In this document: one piece after another, positions 26,368 to 34,308 of the stretch
Layout of the letters: the number at the start of each line of letters is the position of its first letter
How positions within the stretch are numbered: the stretch's first letter is position 1
Assembly: GCA_001767915.1 (NCBI GenBank)
Contig: MEMI01000047.1
Location: 96,265 to 138,552, forward strand
DNA from: Alphaproteobacteria bacterium RIFCSPHIGHO2_02_FULL_46_13
GTDB taxonomy: Bacteria > Pseudomonadota > Alphaproteobacteria > Micavibrionales > Micavibrionaceae
Length of the DNA stretch: 42,288 nt
Direction: 5' to 3'
The notes under the pieces: model-generated
Databases searched by the model: none
Told to the model about the DNA's origin: nothing
Seen by the model: the letters and a program-made list of their open reading frames with translations, nothing else
Made by a program: the position numbers and the translations under genes

Positions 26368-27843
26368 TTAGTGCATTTGAGAATAAATTGTCGCAGGCGC
26401 GGGGGTAGGGAGCAGAGTCTCTACATTTGCCTGTCCATTTAATCCGGACACAGCGGTTACGCGACCATAGGCATCAAACACGGCCGAAACCCCCGTTTGC
26501 GCGACACGCACCATGGGGAGGCCTTCCTCAATCGCGCGGTATTGTGCATGTGCCAGATGTTGGAACGGGCCGGGGGATACGCCATACCACGCGTCATTCG
26601 TCACATTCACCAGCCAGTCGGGGCGTGGAGTGCCTGCAACTTTCCCTGGAAAAATCACCTCATAACACACAAGCGGACTAAATGGTGGAAGGTTTGGGTG
26701 AGTAAGTGTTCGCGGACCTGTGCCTTCTACAAATCCCGAAAACTGGGTGACGGTCGGGATGGGGATATAGTTCTGAAAGGGGATATATTCGCCGAAGGGA
26801 ACGAGGTGGAATTTATCAAAACTTTCTAAAAAATTCAGATCTTTATCCAGAACGATCAACGAATTGTGGTATCCCGCATCATCACGCAGTAACGCGCCAC
26901 TGAGCACATAAATATTTTTTTCGGAGTATCCAGAAATGCGACCATGGAGACTTTCCATCGCTTGTTCGGTCTGGAGGTCGTGGTAGGTGAGAGTTGTCTC
27001 CGGCATCACAACGACACGGGTTTTTGCATCCTGCCAGTTGTCAATAGGTTCGATGAGAGAGAGTGTATTGCGGAAGTTGTCCCATCTTTTACCTGAGTTC
27101 CATTTATCTTCTTGCGGAATATTGGGTTGAATCATTTGCACCACGACATCCTTGTTATAGGTCGTCGGGTGTTCGGCAAGGCGCATGTTGCCGAACATAT
27201 AAAGTCCAGCCCCGCATCCGATTGCCAGCGTCAGAACAACCCCGCGTAAGGCTCTATGTGCTTTGCCTTTAAAGGCAAAGGCGGGGGCTGTGAACATGAA
27301 AATAGTCAGGGCGGATAAGAGGTAAACGCCACCCACGGATAAAATTTGTAACATCGCCAGATTATCCGTCCACGACATACCGAATAAATTCCACGGGAAT
27401 CCCGTGAACATCGTGCCGCGTGCAAATTCGGCAAGGAACATGGCCGCAATAAAAACGATAAAAGAGGTGAATGATCGCCCTTTGGCAAACAAACGAATAA
27501 GACCAGTGGCAATCATCGGAAAGATAGCAAGCAGAAGGGGGAGCCCACCAGCCGCAAACGGGTACGCCCATTTGAATTCATTGCCGCCGACCAGTAGCGC
27601 ATTTCCGATCCACCATAGGCTCGATACAAAATATCCAAAACCGAACAGAAACCCGCTTAAGAATGATTTCCATGTTTTATCATCCGCGAGTGATGTCAGG
27701 TTCACCCAGTAGAGCGAGAGGCATATCAGTAAAACAGGCCAAGCATAATACGGCCCCATGCCATAAGCGGCAAGATGTCCCAAAACGAGGGAGGCGAAGA
27801 ACGGATTGACGCGCAGTTGATTTTTTAGATTTTCTTTCCACAT
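26368..27843 (-). CDS. lnt: Apolipoprotein N-acyltransferase Lnt
   Basis: Lnt adds the third acyl chain to the N-terminal cysteine of lipoproteins in the inner membrane, the last step before sorting by Lol. The 491 residues have about six membrane helices in the first 220 and then the nitrilase domain. The catalytic triad is visible as Glu 282 (VVVMPETTLTY), Lys 344 (FDKFHLVPFGEYIP) and Cys 393 (LVCYEVIFPG), by my count. It follows ybeY by 27 bases. In many Alphaproteobacteria a corC-type gene sits between ybeY and lnt, and here it is absent. Confidence 0.96.
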   Translation of the reverse strand: MWKENLKNQLRVNPFFASLVLGHLAAYGMGPYYAWPVLLICLSLYWVNLTSLADDKTWKSFLSGFLFGFGYFVSSLWWIGNALLVGGNEFKWAYPFAAGGLPLLLAIFPMIATGLIRLFAKGRSFTSFIVFIAAMFLAEFARGTMFTGFPWNLFGMSWTDNLAMLQILSVGGVYLLSALTIFMFTAPAFAFKGKAHRALRGVVLTLAIGCGAGLYMFGNMRLAEHPTTYNKDVVVQMIQPNIPQEDKWNSGKRWDNFRNTLSLIEPIDNWQDAKTRVVVMPETTLTYHDLQTEQAMESLHGRISGYSEKNIYVLSGALLRDDAGYHNSLIVLDKDLNFLESFDKFHLVPFGEYIPFQNYIPIPTVTQFSGFVEGTGPRTLTHPNLPPFSPLVCYEVIFPGKVAGTPRPDWLVNVTNDAWYGVSPGPFQHLAHAQYRAIEEGLPMVRVAQTGVSAVFDAYGRVTAVSGLNGQANVETLLPTPAPATIYSQMH

Positions 27844-27870
27844 GGGAAAAAGTTTTAGCAGAATAAGATT

Positions 27871-28386
27871 TTAAACGTAAGGGTTAGAAATGGACAATTT
27901 CTTTAAAATCTTGATTTCTAGAGATTCCATTGCGTTCGCATCGGCTTCGTTCATATGGTCATAGCCCAGAAGGTGCAGAAATCCGTGGATCAGCATGTGG
28001 GTGAAATGATCGGCTAAAGTCTTTTCCTGTTCGATGGCTTCGCGTTGTATGGTCTCGAAGGCAATGATAATGTCGCCCAAGGGGATTGATCCCGCGCCAT
28101 TCGGAATTTCCGCCATATTTTCCCACATGGGGAAGGACAGGACATTGGTCGGTTTATCCTTCTCGCGGTAATCGCGGTTCAGGACTTTGATCGATTTGTC
28201 ATTGGTGAGGGTGACGGTCAGTTCCGGTTCAATCCCCTTGGGGCGGTTTGGAACCATGCTCCATGTCAGGTCAAGCACATCCCTTACGCGTTTGCGTGCG
28301 GATAGTTTCGACTTTGCCCATTCTGGCGTATCGAATATCAAATCAATCAACAAGGGGTCGGCTTTATTTGTGGGCATCATAGGCAT
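27871..28386 (-). CDS. ybeY: Endoribonuclease YbeY
   Basis: YbeY is the metal-dependent RNase needed for 16S rRNA 3'-end maturation and ribosome quality control. The 171 residues contain the diagnostic HMLIHGFLHLLGYDHMNEAD, where three histidines bind zinc, preceded by RDYREKDKPTNVLSFP and LGDIIIA. The start is uncertain: ATGs at 28386, 28380 and 28377 are in frame, none with a good ribosome-binding site. All lie inside the last codons of phoH, which suggests coupled translation from phoH. Confidence 0.95.
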   Translation of the reverse strand: MPMMPTNKADPLLIDLIFDTPEWAKSKLSARKRVRDVLDLTWSMVPNRPKGIEPELTVTLTNDKSIKVLNRDYREKDKPTNVLSFPMWENMAEIPNGAGSIPLGDIIIAFETIQREAIEQEKTLADHFTHMLIHGFLHLLGYDHMNEADANAMESLEIKILKKLSISNPYV

Positions 28387-29413
28387 TCAGGATTTTTCCA
28401 ACCAATTTATGCCGTACAACGTCACTATTTGTAAACTGAATAAACGCAATTTCATCAATTCCATTGAGTATTTCAGAAGCTTCTTTGAGGCCGGAGGTCT
28501 GGTTATACGGAAGGTCGTTCTGGCTAGGGTCGCCTGTGACAATCATCCGCGTGCCTTCGCCCATACGGCTTAAGAACATTTTCATTTGGGTGGAGGTTGT
28601 GTTTTGCGCCTCGTCCAGCACAACATACGCATGGCTCAACGTCCGCCCGCGCATAAAGGCCAGAGGGGCGATTTCAATTTCGCCGCGTTCCAACATCTTC
28701 TCAACCCGTTCCGCACCCAGAAAGTCGTGGAGAGCGTCATAGATCGGGCGGAGATACGGGTCGATTTTCTCGCGCATATCCCCCGGTAAGAAACCTAATT
28801 TTTCGCCAGCTTCAACGGCAGGGCGGCAAAATACAAGGCGTTCGACCATTTGCTTTTCAAACATTTCAACGCCAACCGCAACCGCCAGATATGTTTTACC
28901 CGTCCCCGCAGGGCCAACACCAAAGACCATATCTTTTTTACGGAGAGCCTCGACATAGGCGGCCTGTGTTTGTGTGCGCGGAACCAAAGATTTGCGTTTG
29001 GTCTGGATCGCGTTTGAATTTTCAAGCGCGGGATTTAAGTTCACGACAGGTGACGGGGCGGATGCAGCTGGGTTATAGCTCATGGATTTTCTCCTATCCT
29101 CTTGTGATCTGGGTATTGGCGCAGGTTTATCAGAAAAATGGATGACGGCATCAATGTCGGCAGGGCTGATTTCTGTATCGGGGCGTTTTTCCAATCGTTC
29201 CCACAAAACAGACAAAATATGTTCGCCAAGCTTGGTTTGTTTTTCATCTCCGGACAGAATAAGCGTGTTCCCGCGGTCGGCAATGCGGATGTTCAAAGTT
29301 TTCTCAATGTAATTGATATTGGCGTTATGCTCCCCGTACAGCAGGGGCAAGAGAGACAGGTTGTTAAATTCAACAGTGGCGACTATGGTGAACTCCTCTG
29401 AATATATTCTCAT
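28364..29413 (-). CDS. phoH: PhoH-like ATPase
   Basis: A PhoH-family P-loop ATPase (349 residues from the upstream ATG), typically encoded beside ybeY and thought to act in RNA handling. Seen: VFGVGPAGTGKTYLAVAVG (Walker A), FCRPAVEAGEKLGFLPGDM, MRGRTLSHAYVVLDEAQN (Walker B), and MIVTGDPSQNDLP. The start is doubtful. The ATG at 29413 overlaps a good -10 box (TATAAT at 29417-29412), so it would lie upstream of the transcript. The strong AGAGGAG at 29399-29393 points, with a 6-base spacer, to an ATA codon at 29386-29384. The family usually begins just there (ATVEFNNLSLLPLLYGEH). It overlaps ybeY by 23 bases. Confidence 0.93.
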   Translation of the reverse strand: MRIYSEEFTIVATVEFNNLSLLPLLYGEHNANINYIEKTLNIRIADRGNTLILSGDEKQTKLGEHILSVLWERLEKRPDTEISPADIDAVIHFSDKPAPIPRSQEDRRKSMSYNPAASAPSPVVNLNPALENSNAIQTKRKSLVPRTQTQAAYVEALRKKDMVFGVGPAGTGKTYLAVAVGVEMFEKQMVERLVFCRPAVEAGEKLGFLPGDMREKIDPYLRPIYDALHDFLGAERVEKMLERGEIEIAPLAFMRGRTLSHAYVVLDEAQNTTSTQMKMFLSRMGEGTRMIVTGDPSQNDLPYNQTSGLKEASEILNGIDEIAFIQFTNSDVVRHKLVGKILNAYDAHK

Positions 29414-29442
29414 TATACCACAATAACTGGGATAAATGTTAA
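29412..29442 (-). promoter_or_regulatory. Promoter of the phoH-ybeY-lnt operon
   Basis: On the minus strand TTAACA (29442-29437) is followed after 19 bases by a perfect TATAAT (29417-29412). The start of transcription would fall near 29405, leaving a very short leader with AGAGGAG at 29399-29393. Confidence 0.6.
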
Positions 29443-29488
29443 GAATTATTTTGCTTTTAAAAACTTACGATTTTTTGGAATTTTTCAA

Positions 29489-29518
29489 TTGACGGTTGAA
29501 TGTTTTTGGATGTTTAAT
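29489..29518 (+). promoter_or_regulatory. Promoter on the plus strand of the phoH-side gap
   Basis: TTGACG (29489-29494), 18 bases, then TTTAAT (29513-29518). Transcription would begin at about 29525, which is exactly an ATG. It would also reach the gene at 29705 with a leader of about 180 bases. Confidence 0.5.
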
Positions 29519-29524
29519 GACCTT

Positions 29525-29608
29525 ATGATTAAAAATATCAGATTCTTAACTGGCTTTTTAACTTCCCCTGAAGGGGCAGCTCTTGTTGCTGCGCTCATGC
29601 GACGATAA
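29525..29608 (+). CDS. Possible leaderless 27-residue peptide
   Basis: Starting at the predicted transcription start, the frame reads MIKNIRFLTGFLTSPEGAAL and VAALMRR before TAA. It has no Shine-Dalgarno, which is allowed if the mRNA is leaderless. The peptide is mildly hydrophobic and basic at both ends. The DNA between 29574 and 29596 can fold (a CCCCT/AGGGG hairpin and a GCAGC/GCTGC hairpin), so a structured leader RNA of the 29705 gene is the alternative. Nothing identifies a function. Confidence 0.3.
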   Translation: MIKNIRFLTGFLTSPEGAALVAALMRR

Positions 29609-29704
29609 TTCCGTCTGCGATTCAATTTTTTACCTCAATTTTTATTTCCATCCATGTGCCTTGCAACAGGCATGAATTTCATAATCTTTTCAAAGGAGTC
29701 TATT

Positions 29705-29956
29705 ATGCCAACATTACAAGAAACTTTTTCCAAGCCATCGTTAGGTCCAATTTCTGTACCGGATTTTTCAGTAAAACAAATCACGCTTGTGCCATATCGT
29801 TGGGATAAGGGTGTTGAACCAAGTGGTGGATTTCATCTTGTTGCCATAGGGGATCGGGATCAAAGCCATATCCTTGCAACTTACGGCGATCAAGCTAACA
29901 AAGAGCAGCTTGATAAAAAAGTTGCAGCAGCGAAATTAGAATTAATTCCTCATTAA
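29705..29956 (+). CDS. Small hypothetical protein (83 residues)
   Basis: Start ATG at 29705 has AAAGGAG 6 bases upstream, better than the open frame start at 29654, which has none. The protein reads MPTLQETFSKPSLGPI, then a core VKQITLVPYRWDKGVEPSGG and FHLVAIGDRDQSHILATYGD, ending in a short charged helix. It is likely a small cytosolic fold of mixed strands and helix. No named family was recognised. It faces against the miaB-phoH strand. Its TAA (29954-29956) overlaps the TAA of the PH-domain gene on the other strand. Confidence 0.65.
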   Translation: MPTLQETFSKPSLGPISVPDFSVKQITLVPYRWDKGVEPSGGFHLVAIGDRDQSHILATYGDQANKEQLDKKVAAAKLELIPH

Positions 29957-30504
29957 GCGGGGATTACCTCGGGATGATGTCCGCTGGATTTTAATTTATT
30001 GATCTGGCGGATAATTCTGTACGGGTTATTGACCGTATGGATTGTGAAGTCACCCACAAAACGGCAGTCAAAACGGATTGTGCCGTAGCCAAAGATGACA
30101 CCAAACCAACCGTTATCAACTGTTGCTTCCGAGATTTCCGAGATTTCAACTTCGCTGGAATGAACGAAGAATAATCCTGTTTTGAAAATCATCCGTTTAT
30201 CCGTCAACGCAATTTCTGTTCCCATGAATTTAAACAGATAGACCAGAAAAATAATCAATCCCATCATGGCTGGGAAAAGACCCGCAGCGATATCCATCAC
30301 CATGGAATACGGATAGGGAAGATTAGGAACGGTGGAGCTTGGCAGAATGTTGAATTTATAAAGGATCAACCAATTGATAAAAACCCCCAGCGCGCCCAGC
30401 AGGACAAGCCAGAAAAAACCACTGAGTAAAATAATCCAGTTCAGGCGTGTCAGGTAGAGCAGGCGTTCATTCTGGTGGGTAATATGTTTGGCAATGAAGC
30501 TCAT
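29953..30504 (-). CDS. Membrane protein with a bacterial PH domain
   Basis: The 183 residues have two hydrophobic helices (WIILLSGFFWLVLLGALGVF and MVMDIAAGLFPAMMGLIIFL) and then a bacterial pleckstrin-homology (bPH2, YdbS-like) domain, seen as GTEIALTDKRMIFKTGLFF, EVEISEISEATVDNGWFG and FGYGTIRF. Such proteins are membrane-anchored and of unknown role. ATG at 30504 has AAGGA 7 bases upstream. An in-frame ATG at 30573 would lie inside miaB. It follows the miaB stop by 16 bases and converges on the 29705 gene. Confidence 0.82.
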   Translation of the reverse strand: MSFIAKHITHQNERLLYLTRLNWIILLSGFFWLVLLGALGVFINWLILYKFNILPSSTVPNLPYPYSMVMDIAAGLFPAMMGLIIFLVYLFKFMGTEIALTDKRMIFKTGLFFVHSSEVEISEISEATVDNGWFGVIFGYGTIRFDCRFVGDFTIHTVNNPYRIIRQINKLKSSGHHPEVIPA

Positions 30505-30520
30505 GATATTTCCTTCTGGG

Positions 30521-31879
30521 TTATTCCGTGATTTGAACAGATCCATGTAATGCGGTTTGACCTGCGTCCTCAATCATCACGTTAACGATCTGTCCGCAAA
30601 GGCGCGCAGGGCCTGTGGCATAGACGGCGGTATTATAACGCGAACGCCCATGCAGTTGCCCCGCTTTGTTTTGTTTTGTATCAAACAACACTTCGACAGG
30701 CTTGCCGATAAAACTGCGGTTAAAGGCAAGTGCTTGTTCGGATAACAGCGCTTGCAGGCGTTGCAGGCGGACGTCCTTAACATCTTCGCGCACAAGGTTC
30801 GTCATATTGGCGGCGGGTGTGCCGGGACGGGGGCTGTATTTGAAAGAATAGGCGGCGGTGAAGCCGACGTTTTTCACAAGGTTATAAGTCTCTTCAAAAT
30901 CTTCGTCCGTCTCACCAGGGAAACCGATAATAAAGTCCGATGACAATTCGATATCCGGTTGTGCGGTACGGAATTTATCCAGTGTTGCCAGATAATCTTC
31001 AATAGTGTGTTTTCTGTTCATCGCTTTCAAAATTTTATTTGATCCGCTTTGAACAGGAAGGTGAAGATGGGGCATGAGTTGCGGCACATCGCGGTGTGCC
31101 TCAATCAGATCATCCTGCACATCGCAAGGGTGGGATGTGGAATAGCGGATGCGTTTTAAATCCTGAATTTCTGCCAATTCACGGATCAAGCGTCCAAGCC
31201 CCCATGTTTTGCCATCCGCCCCTGTGCCATGATAGGCATTTACGTTTTGACCGAGGAGGGTAATATCGCGCGCACCATTGGCAACCATGCGTTTTGCCTC
31301 AGCCACAATCGATGCAACATCACGCGAATATTCTGATCCTCGGGTGTAGGGGACAACGCAGAAGGTACAAAATTTATCGCACCCCTCTTGGATAGAAAGA
31401 AAGGCAGTTGAACCGGATACGGCATTTTCTTCAGGTAAGAAATCAAATTTCTGTTCGACCGGAAAGTCGGTATTGATAACGCGGGCAGAGCCGTATGCCC
31501 CTGTGATTTTAGCGAGCATTTCAGGAAGTTCGTGGTAGGTTTGCGGGCCAAAAACCATATCGACATATTTGGCACGGCTTAAAATCACATCACCTTCGGC
31601 TTGCGCAACGCACCCCGCAACAGCCACCACCATTTGTTGACCGTTCTTTTCCATCTCGATCTTATGTTCGCGGATACGTCCAAGGTCAGAGAAAACCTTG
31701 TCAGTTGCTTTCTCACGGATATGGCAAGTGTTCAAAATCACCATATCTGCCGTATCAGGTGTATCGACTGAGGAATACCCCATCGGGCGCAAAATATCCT
31801 CCATACGACGTGTATCGTAGGCGTTCATCTGGCAGCCATAGGTTTTGATATATAATTTCTTGTTTGGTGCGTTGGTCAT
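30521..31879 (-). CDS. miaB: tRNA-2-methylthio-N6-dimethylallyladenosine synthase MiaB
   Basis: MiaB is the radical-SAM methylthiotransferase that modifies A37 in tRNAs reading UNN codons. The 452 residues show all three cysteines of the N-terminal cluster (KTYGCQMNAYDT, LNTCHIREKA, VAVAGCVAQAEG), the radical-SAM motif IQEGCDKFCTFCVVPYTRG, and a C-terminal TRAM domain. Length is normal. In many Alphaproteobacteria miaB leads into phoH-ybeY. Here a PH-domain gene and an opposite-strand gene come between. Confidence 0.96.
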   Translation of the reverse strand: MTNAPNKKLYIKTYGCQMNAYDTRRMEDILRPMGYSSVDTPDTADMVILNTCHIREKATDKVFSDLGRIREHKIEMEKNGQQMVVAVAGCVAQAEGDVILSRAKYVDMVFGPQTYHELPEMLAKITGAYGSARVINTDFPVEQKFDFLPEENAVSGSTAFLSIQEGCDKFCTFCVVPYTRGSEYSRDVASIVAEAKRMVANGARDITLLGQNVNAYHGTGADGKTWGLGRLIRELAEIQDLKRIRYSTSHPCDVQDDLIEAHRDVPQLMPHLHLPVQSGSNKILKAMNRKHTIEDYLATLDKFRTAQPDIELSSDFIIGFPGETDEDFEETYNLVKNVGFTAAYSFKYSPRPGTPAANMTNLVREDVKDVRLQRLQALLSEQALAFNRSFIGKPVEVLFDTKQNKAGQLHGRSRYNTAVYATGPARLCGQIVNVMIEDAGQTALHGSVQITE

Positions 31880-31941
31880 GGGGTGGTTTTAAAGCAGAAA
31901 AGGGCTTTAAAGCAACCACTTCCTCATAAACAGAAGTAATT

Positions 31942-32020
31942 TGTTAAAAATTAACATAATAAATAGTGTGAATTTTACACAATTACAAGAATCTAGGAAG
32001 TTTAATTTGTAAATTAACTT
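31942..32020. repeat. Three successive A+T-rich inverted repeats upstream of the 32134 gene
   Basis: Dyad 1: TGTTAA (31942-31947) with TTAACA (31951-31956). Dyad 2: 31966-31972 with 31974-31980, GTGT...ACAC with one G-T pair. Dyad 3: 31998-32020, AAGTT...AACTT with one bulged T. They lie in the 254-base gap between the divergent miaB and 32134 genes, which shows no other clear element. They could be operator sites for one or both genes. Chance dyads in A+T-rich DNA are the alternative. Confidence 0.4.
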
Positions 32021-32133
32021 GTGCTTTTGCCGATATTGTCGCAATCGCTGCAAATTACAGTTAGCTTAGAATTTTCTGCATAAATTGTCAGGTCTTATTA
32101 TTTTTTTCTTGCGCAGTACAACACAGAGGCATA

Positions 32134-32790
32134 TTGAGCATTACTAATATTAAATACCGAGTCGGGTGGGATATGTTAACAAAAGTAGCAAAAGTAACGT
32201 TCGCTGGCACAGCGTTAGATTCAAATGTTTATGATGGGCTTGAGATTCCTCTCAATGAGCGCCGCACCCGCACTAGTGTTGAACGAATTAAAGATGGAAA
32301 AATTCACTGTCATATTTTTCCAAACTTGGGGATTAAGCCATCTTATAAAGAGATAGATACTAACGTTGTAACGGCTGTAGGGCTGGATGTCAGCCGAATG
32401 ACCGTTGGTGAGTCTTTTGATGTGGTGTTGGTTGATGAAGAAATTTTCCGCATAGAACCTCCATCGGTACACCCGTTTGATCCGTCGCTTTTACAGAAGT
32501 TAGAATGCACGACTGCCACTATATATACTCCTGCAGAGGGCACTTATGATGCCGTTCTTGCCAAATATGCGGTTTCTGATAAGGAAACAACTTATCGGAT
32601 TACCAGCCTTACAAGAATGTTCGAGGCTCAAAGTTTCGGAGATGAGCCGCTCAGAAAGAAAATTTTCCACGGCCTCAAACAGGGTGATTCTGTCAATGTG
32701 TGGGTTGATCCATCTGCTCCGCTTTCTGCGACTGGGGCGGATGCAAGGCCGGTGGTCGACGTGAAATATCTGTCTGTGAACTACCGTTAA
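32134..32790 (+). CDS. Hypothetical protein (218 residues)
   Basis: No family was recognised. The probable start is TTG at 32134 with AGAGG 5 bases upstream. An in-frame ATG at 32173 behind GGTGGGA is the alternative. The sequence is rich in predicted strands: MLTKVAKVTFAGTALD, GKIHCHIFPNLG, MTVGESFDVVLVDEEIFRI, and the C-terminal VNVWVDPSAPLSATGADARP. A beta-barrel-like soluble protein is possible. No signal peptide or membrane segment is seen. It precedes the dehydrogenase gene by 42 bases on the same strand. Confidence 0.65.
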   Translation: MSITNIKYRVGWDMLTKVAKVTFAGTALDSNVYDGLEIPLNERRTRTSVERIKDGKIHCHIFPNLGIKPSYKEIDTNVVTAVGLDVSRMTVGESFDVVLVDEEIFRIEPPSVHPFDPSLLQKLECTTATIYTPAEGTYDAVLAKYAVSDKETTYRITSLTRMFEAQSFGDEPLRKKIFHGLKQGDSVNVWVDPSAPLSATGADARPVVDVKYLSVNYR

Positions 32791-32832
32791 TCCACCCTTT
32801 CCCTGCAGAATAATAACCGCTATTCTGACGCC

Positions 32833-33777
32833 ATGAAAAAGATCGTTCTGGCGCTTGGCGCAATGCAATCAACTGAAATGGATATTCTGGAATCGGAATT
32901 CCATGTGATCAAGTTGTGGAAAGAAAAAGACCCCGAAGCCACTTTGCAGGCGCATAAATTACAGGTGCAGGTGATTGTCTCCACCTATAACGGCATGCCT
33001 GTCACCAAAAAGATTATCGAGGCACTTCCGAATTTGGAATTGATTGCACAATATGGTGCTGGCCTTAATAATATTGATGTTGCGGCGGCAAGGGCGCGGG
33101 ACATAGCTGTTATCAGTACGCCAGATTCCCCCACACGTGACACGGCGGACACGGCAATGGCCTTGATCCTGACGACATTGCGCCGCGTTGTGGAGGCTGA
33201 TATGTTTGTGCGTGTCGGAAAATGGAATAGCGGGGCATTCCCCGCATCAACATCTCTTGCAGAAAAAACAGTGGGCATTTGCGGGTTCGGTCGTATTGGC
33301 CAGGCGATAGCCAAACGCTGTTCTGCATTTGATATGAAGGTCGTTTATAATTCCCGCAGTCAAAAGGCAGATCAACCATATCAATTTTACAGTGATTTAA
33401 AAGATATGGCATCAAATGTCGATGTTTTGGTGATGGCTTGCCCGGGTGGTGATGAAACCCACCATATTGCCAATGCTGCTGTGTTTAAGGCTCTCGGGTC
33501 AAAAGGGTATTTTATCAATATCGCCCGTGGGTCGGTTGTGAATACCGAAGATTTGCTGGTGGCTTTAAGTAACCGCGCAATTGCGGGGGCTGGACTGGAT
33601 GTTTACGAGACTGAACCTTCTGTGCCTCAAGCATTAATTTCTATGGACAATGTCGTTTTGTTGCCCCATATAGGGGGCGGAACAGTCGAGGCACGTTCGA
33701 ATATGGGTCAATTGGTGATCGCCAATATCAAGGCTCATTTTAACGGAGAGCCACTCATTTCGCCTGTTGCTGCATAA
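32833..33777 (+). CDS. D-isomer-specific 2-hydroxyacid dehydrogenase
   Basis: The 314 residues match the D-2-hydroxyacid dehydrogenase family (glyoxylate, hydroxypyruvate or phosphoglycerate dehydrogenase-like). The nucleotide loop is VGICGFGRIGQAIAKRC. Catalytic residues are visible as Arg in NIARGSVVNTEDL, Glu in AGLDVYETEP and His in VLLPHIGGGT. The substrate cannot be read from sequence. The ATG has no Shine-Dalgarno. A TATTCT hexamer lies 6 bases upstream, so this could be a leaderless mRNA or one coupled to the preceding gene. Confidence 0.9.
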   Translation: MKKIVLALGAMQSTEMDILESEFHVIKLWKEKDPEATLQAHKLQVQVIVSTYNGMPVTKKIIEALPNLELIAQYGAGLNNIDVAAARARDIAVISTPDSPTRDTADTAMALILTTLRRVVEADMFVRVGKWNSGAFPASTSLAEKTVGICGFGRIGQAIAKRCSAFDMKVVYNSRSQKADQPYQFYSDLKDMASNVDVLVMACPGGDETHHIANAAVFKALGSKGYFINIARGSVVNTEDLLVALSNRAIAGAGLDVYETEPSVPQALISMDNVVLLPHIGGGTVEARSNMGQLVIANIKAHFNGEPLISPVAA

Positions 33778-33796
33778 AAATTCTATGAGGGTGTAA

Positions 33797-34282
33797 TTGA
33801 AAAAATTTCTGACTATTCTGTGCGTGTTTGCACTTTCTTCCTGTGTGTCTTTTTCCGCATTCGCTGCTAAATGCTATAGCCCGAAAGAGGTTGAGGCAGA
33901 GCAAGGCGTTCGTATTTTAAGTGAGTTGATGGTGATTAGTTTGAATTGCCAACACTTGACCCCGAAAGGTCAAGAAAATCTCTACACTCAATATAAAAAA
34001 TTTGCGCTGAAGCATGAGAACCTATTTTCAGGATACGAAAATATCTTGCTAAGCTTTTACGCGAAAGAAGGCGCCAATAATCCTGATGCCTATCTGCATG
34101 AAGTCAGAACAGATGTCGCCAACAAAATTTCAAAAGATGCCGCTGTCATGCGCCCTGACTCATTTTGCAAAGTCTATGCCCCACGCATTGCCAAAGCCAG
34201 TGCAATGCCCGAACCCAAAATTCGCAAATGGGCGCAGACAGTATTCCCGGGGCATCCAGTATCCCATGCGAGTTGTAGGTGA
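33797..34282 (+). CDS. Exported hypothetical protein, possible lipoprotein
   Basis: A 161-residue protein starting with TTG after GAGGGTG. The N-terminus MKKFLTILCVFALSSC has the lipobox-like LSSC at about 13-16. The stretch then runs on to SFSAFA, which would also serve as a signal peptidase I site before AKC. The mature part is mainly helical with four cysteines, and Cys-rich ends (AKCYSPKEVEAE, VSHASCR) suggest disulfides in the periplasm. No family recognised. Twenty-six bases separate it from the glycoside-hydrolase-like gene, and both use TTG. Confidence 0.65.
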   Translation: MKKFLTILCVFALSSCVSFSAFAAKCYSPKEVEAEQGVRILSELMVISLNCQHLTPKGQENLYTQYKKFALKHENLFSGYENILLSFYAKEGANNPDAYLHEVRTDVANKISKDAAVMRPDSFCKVYAPRIAKASAMPEPKIRKWAQTVFPGHPVSHASCR

Positions 34283-34308
34283 AATAGTATGGTGGGGGAG
34301 AAATAATT

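Noticed and set aside
31942-32020. CtrA binding sites
   Set aside because: The TTAA pairs here are spaced by 3 and 8 bases, not the 7 of the consensus.
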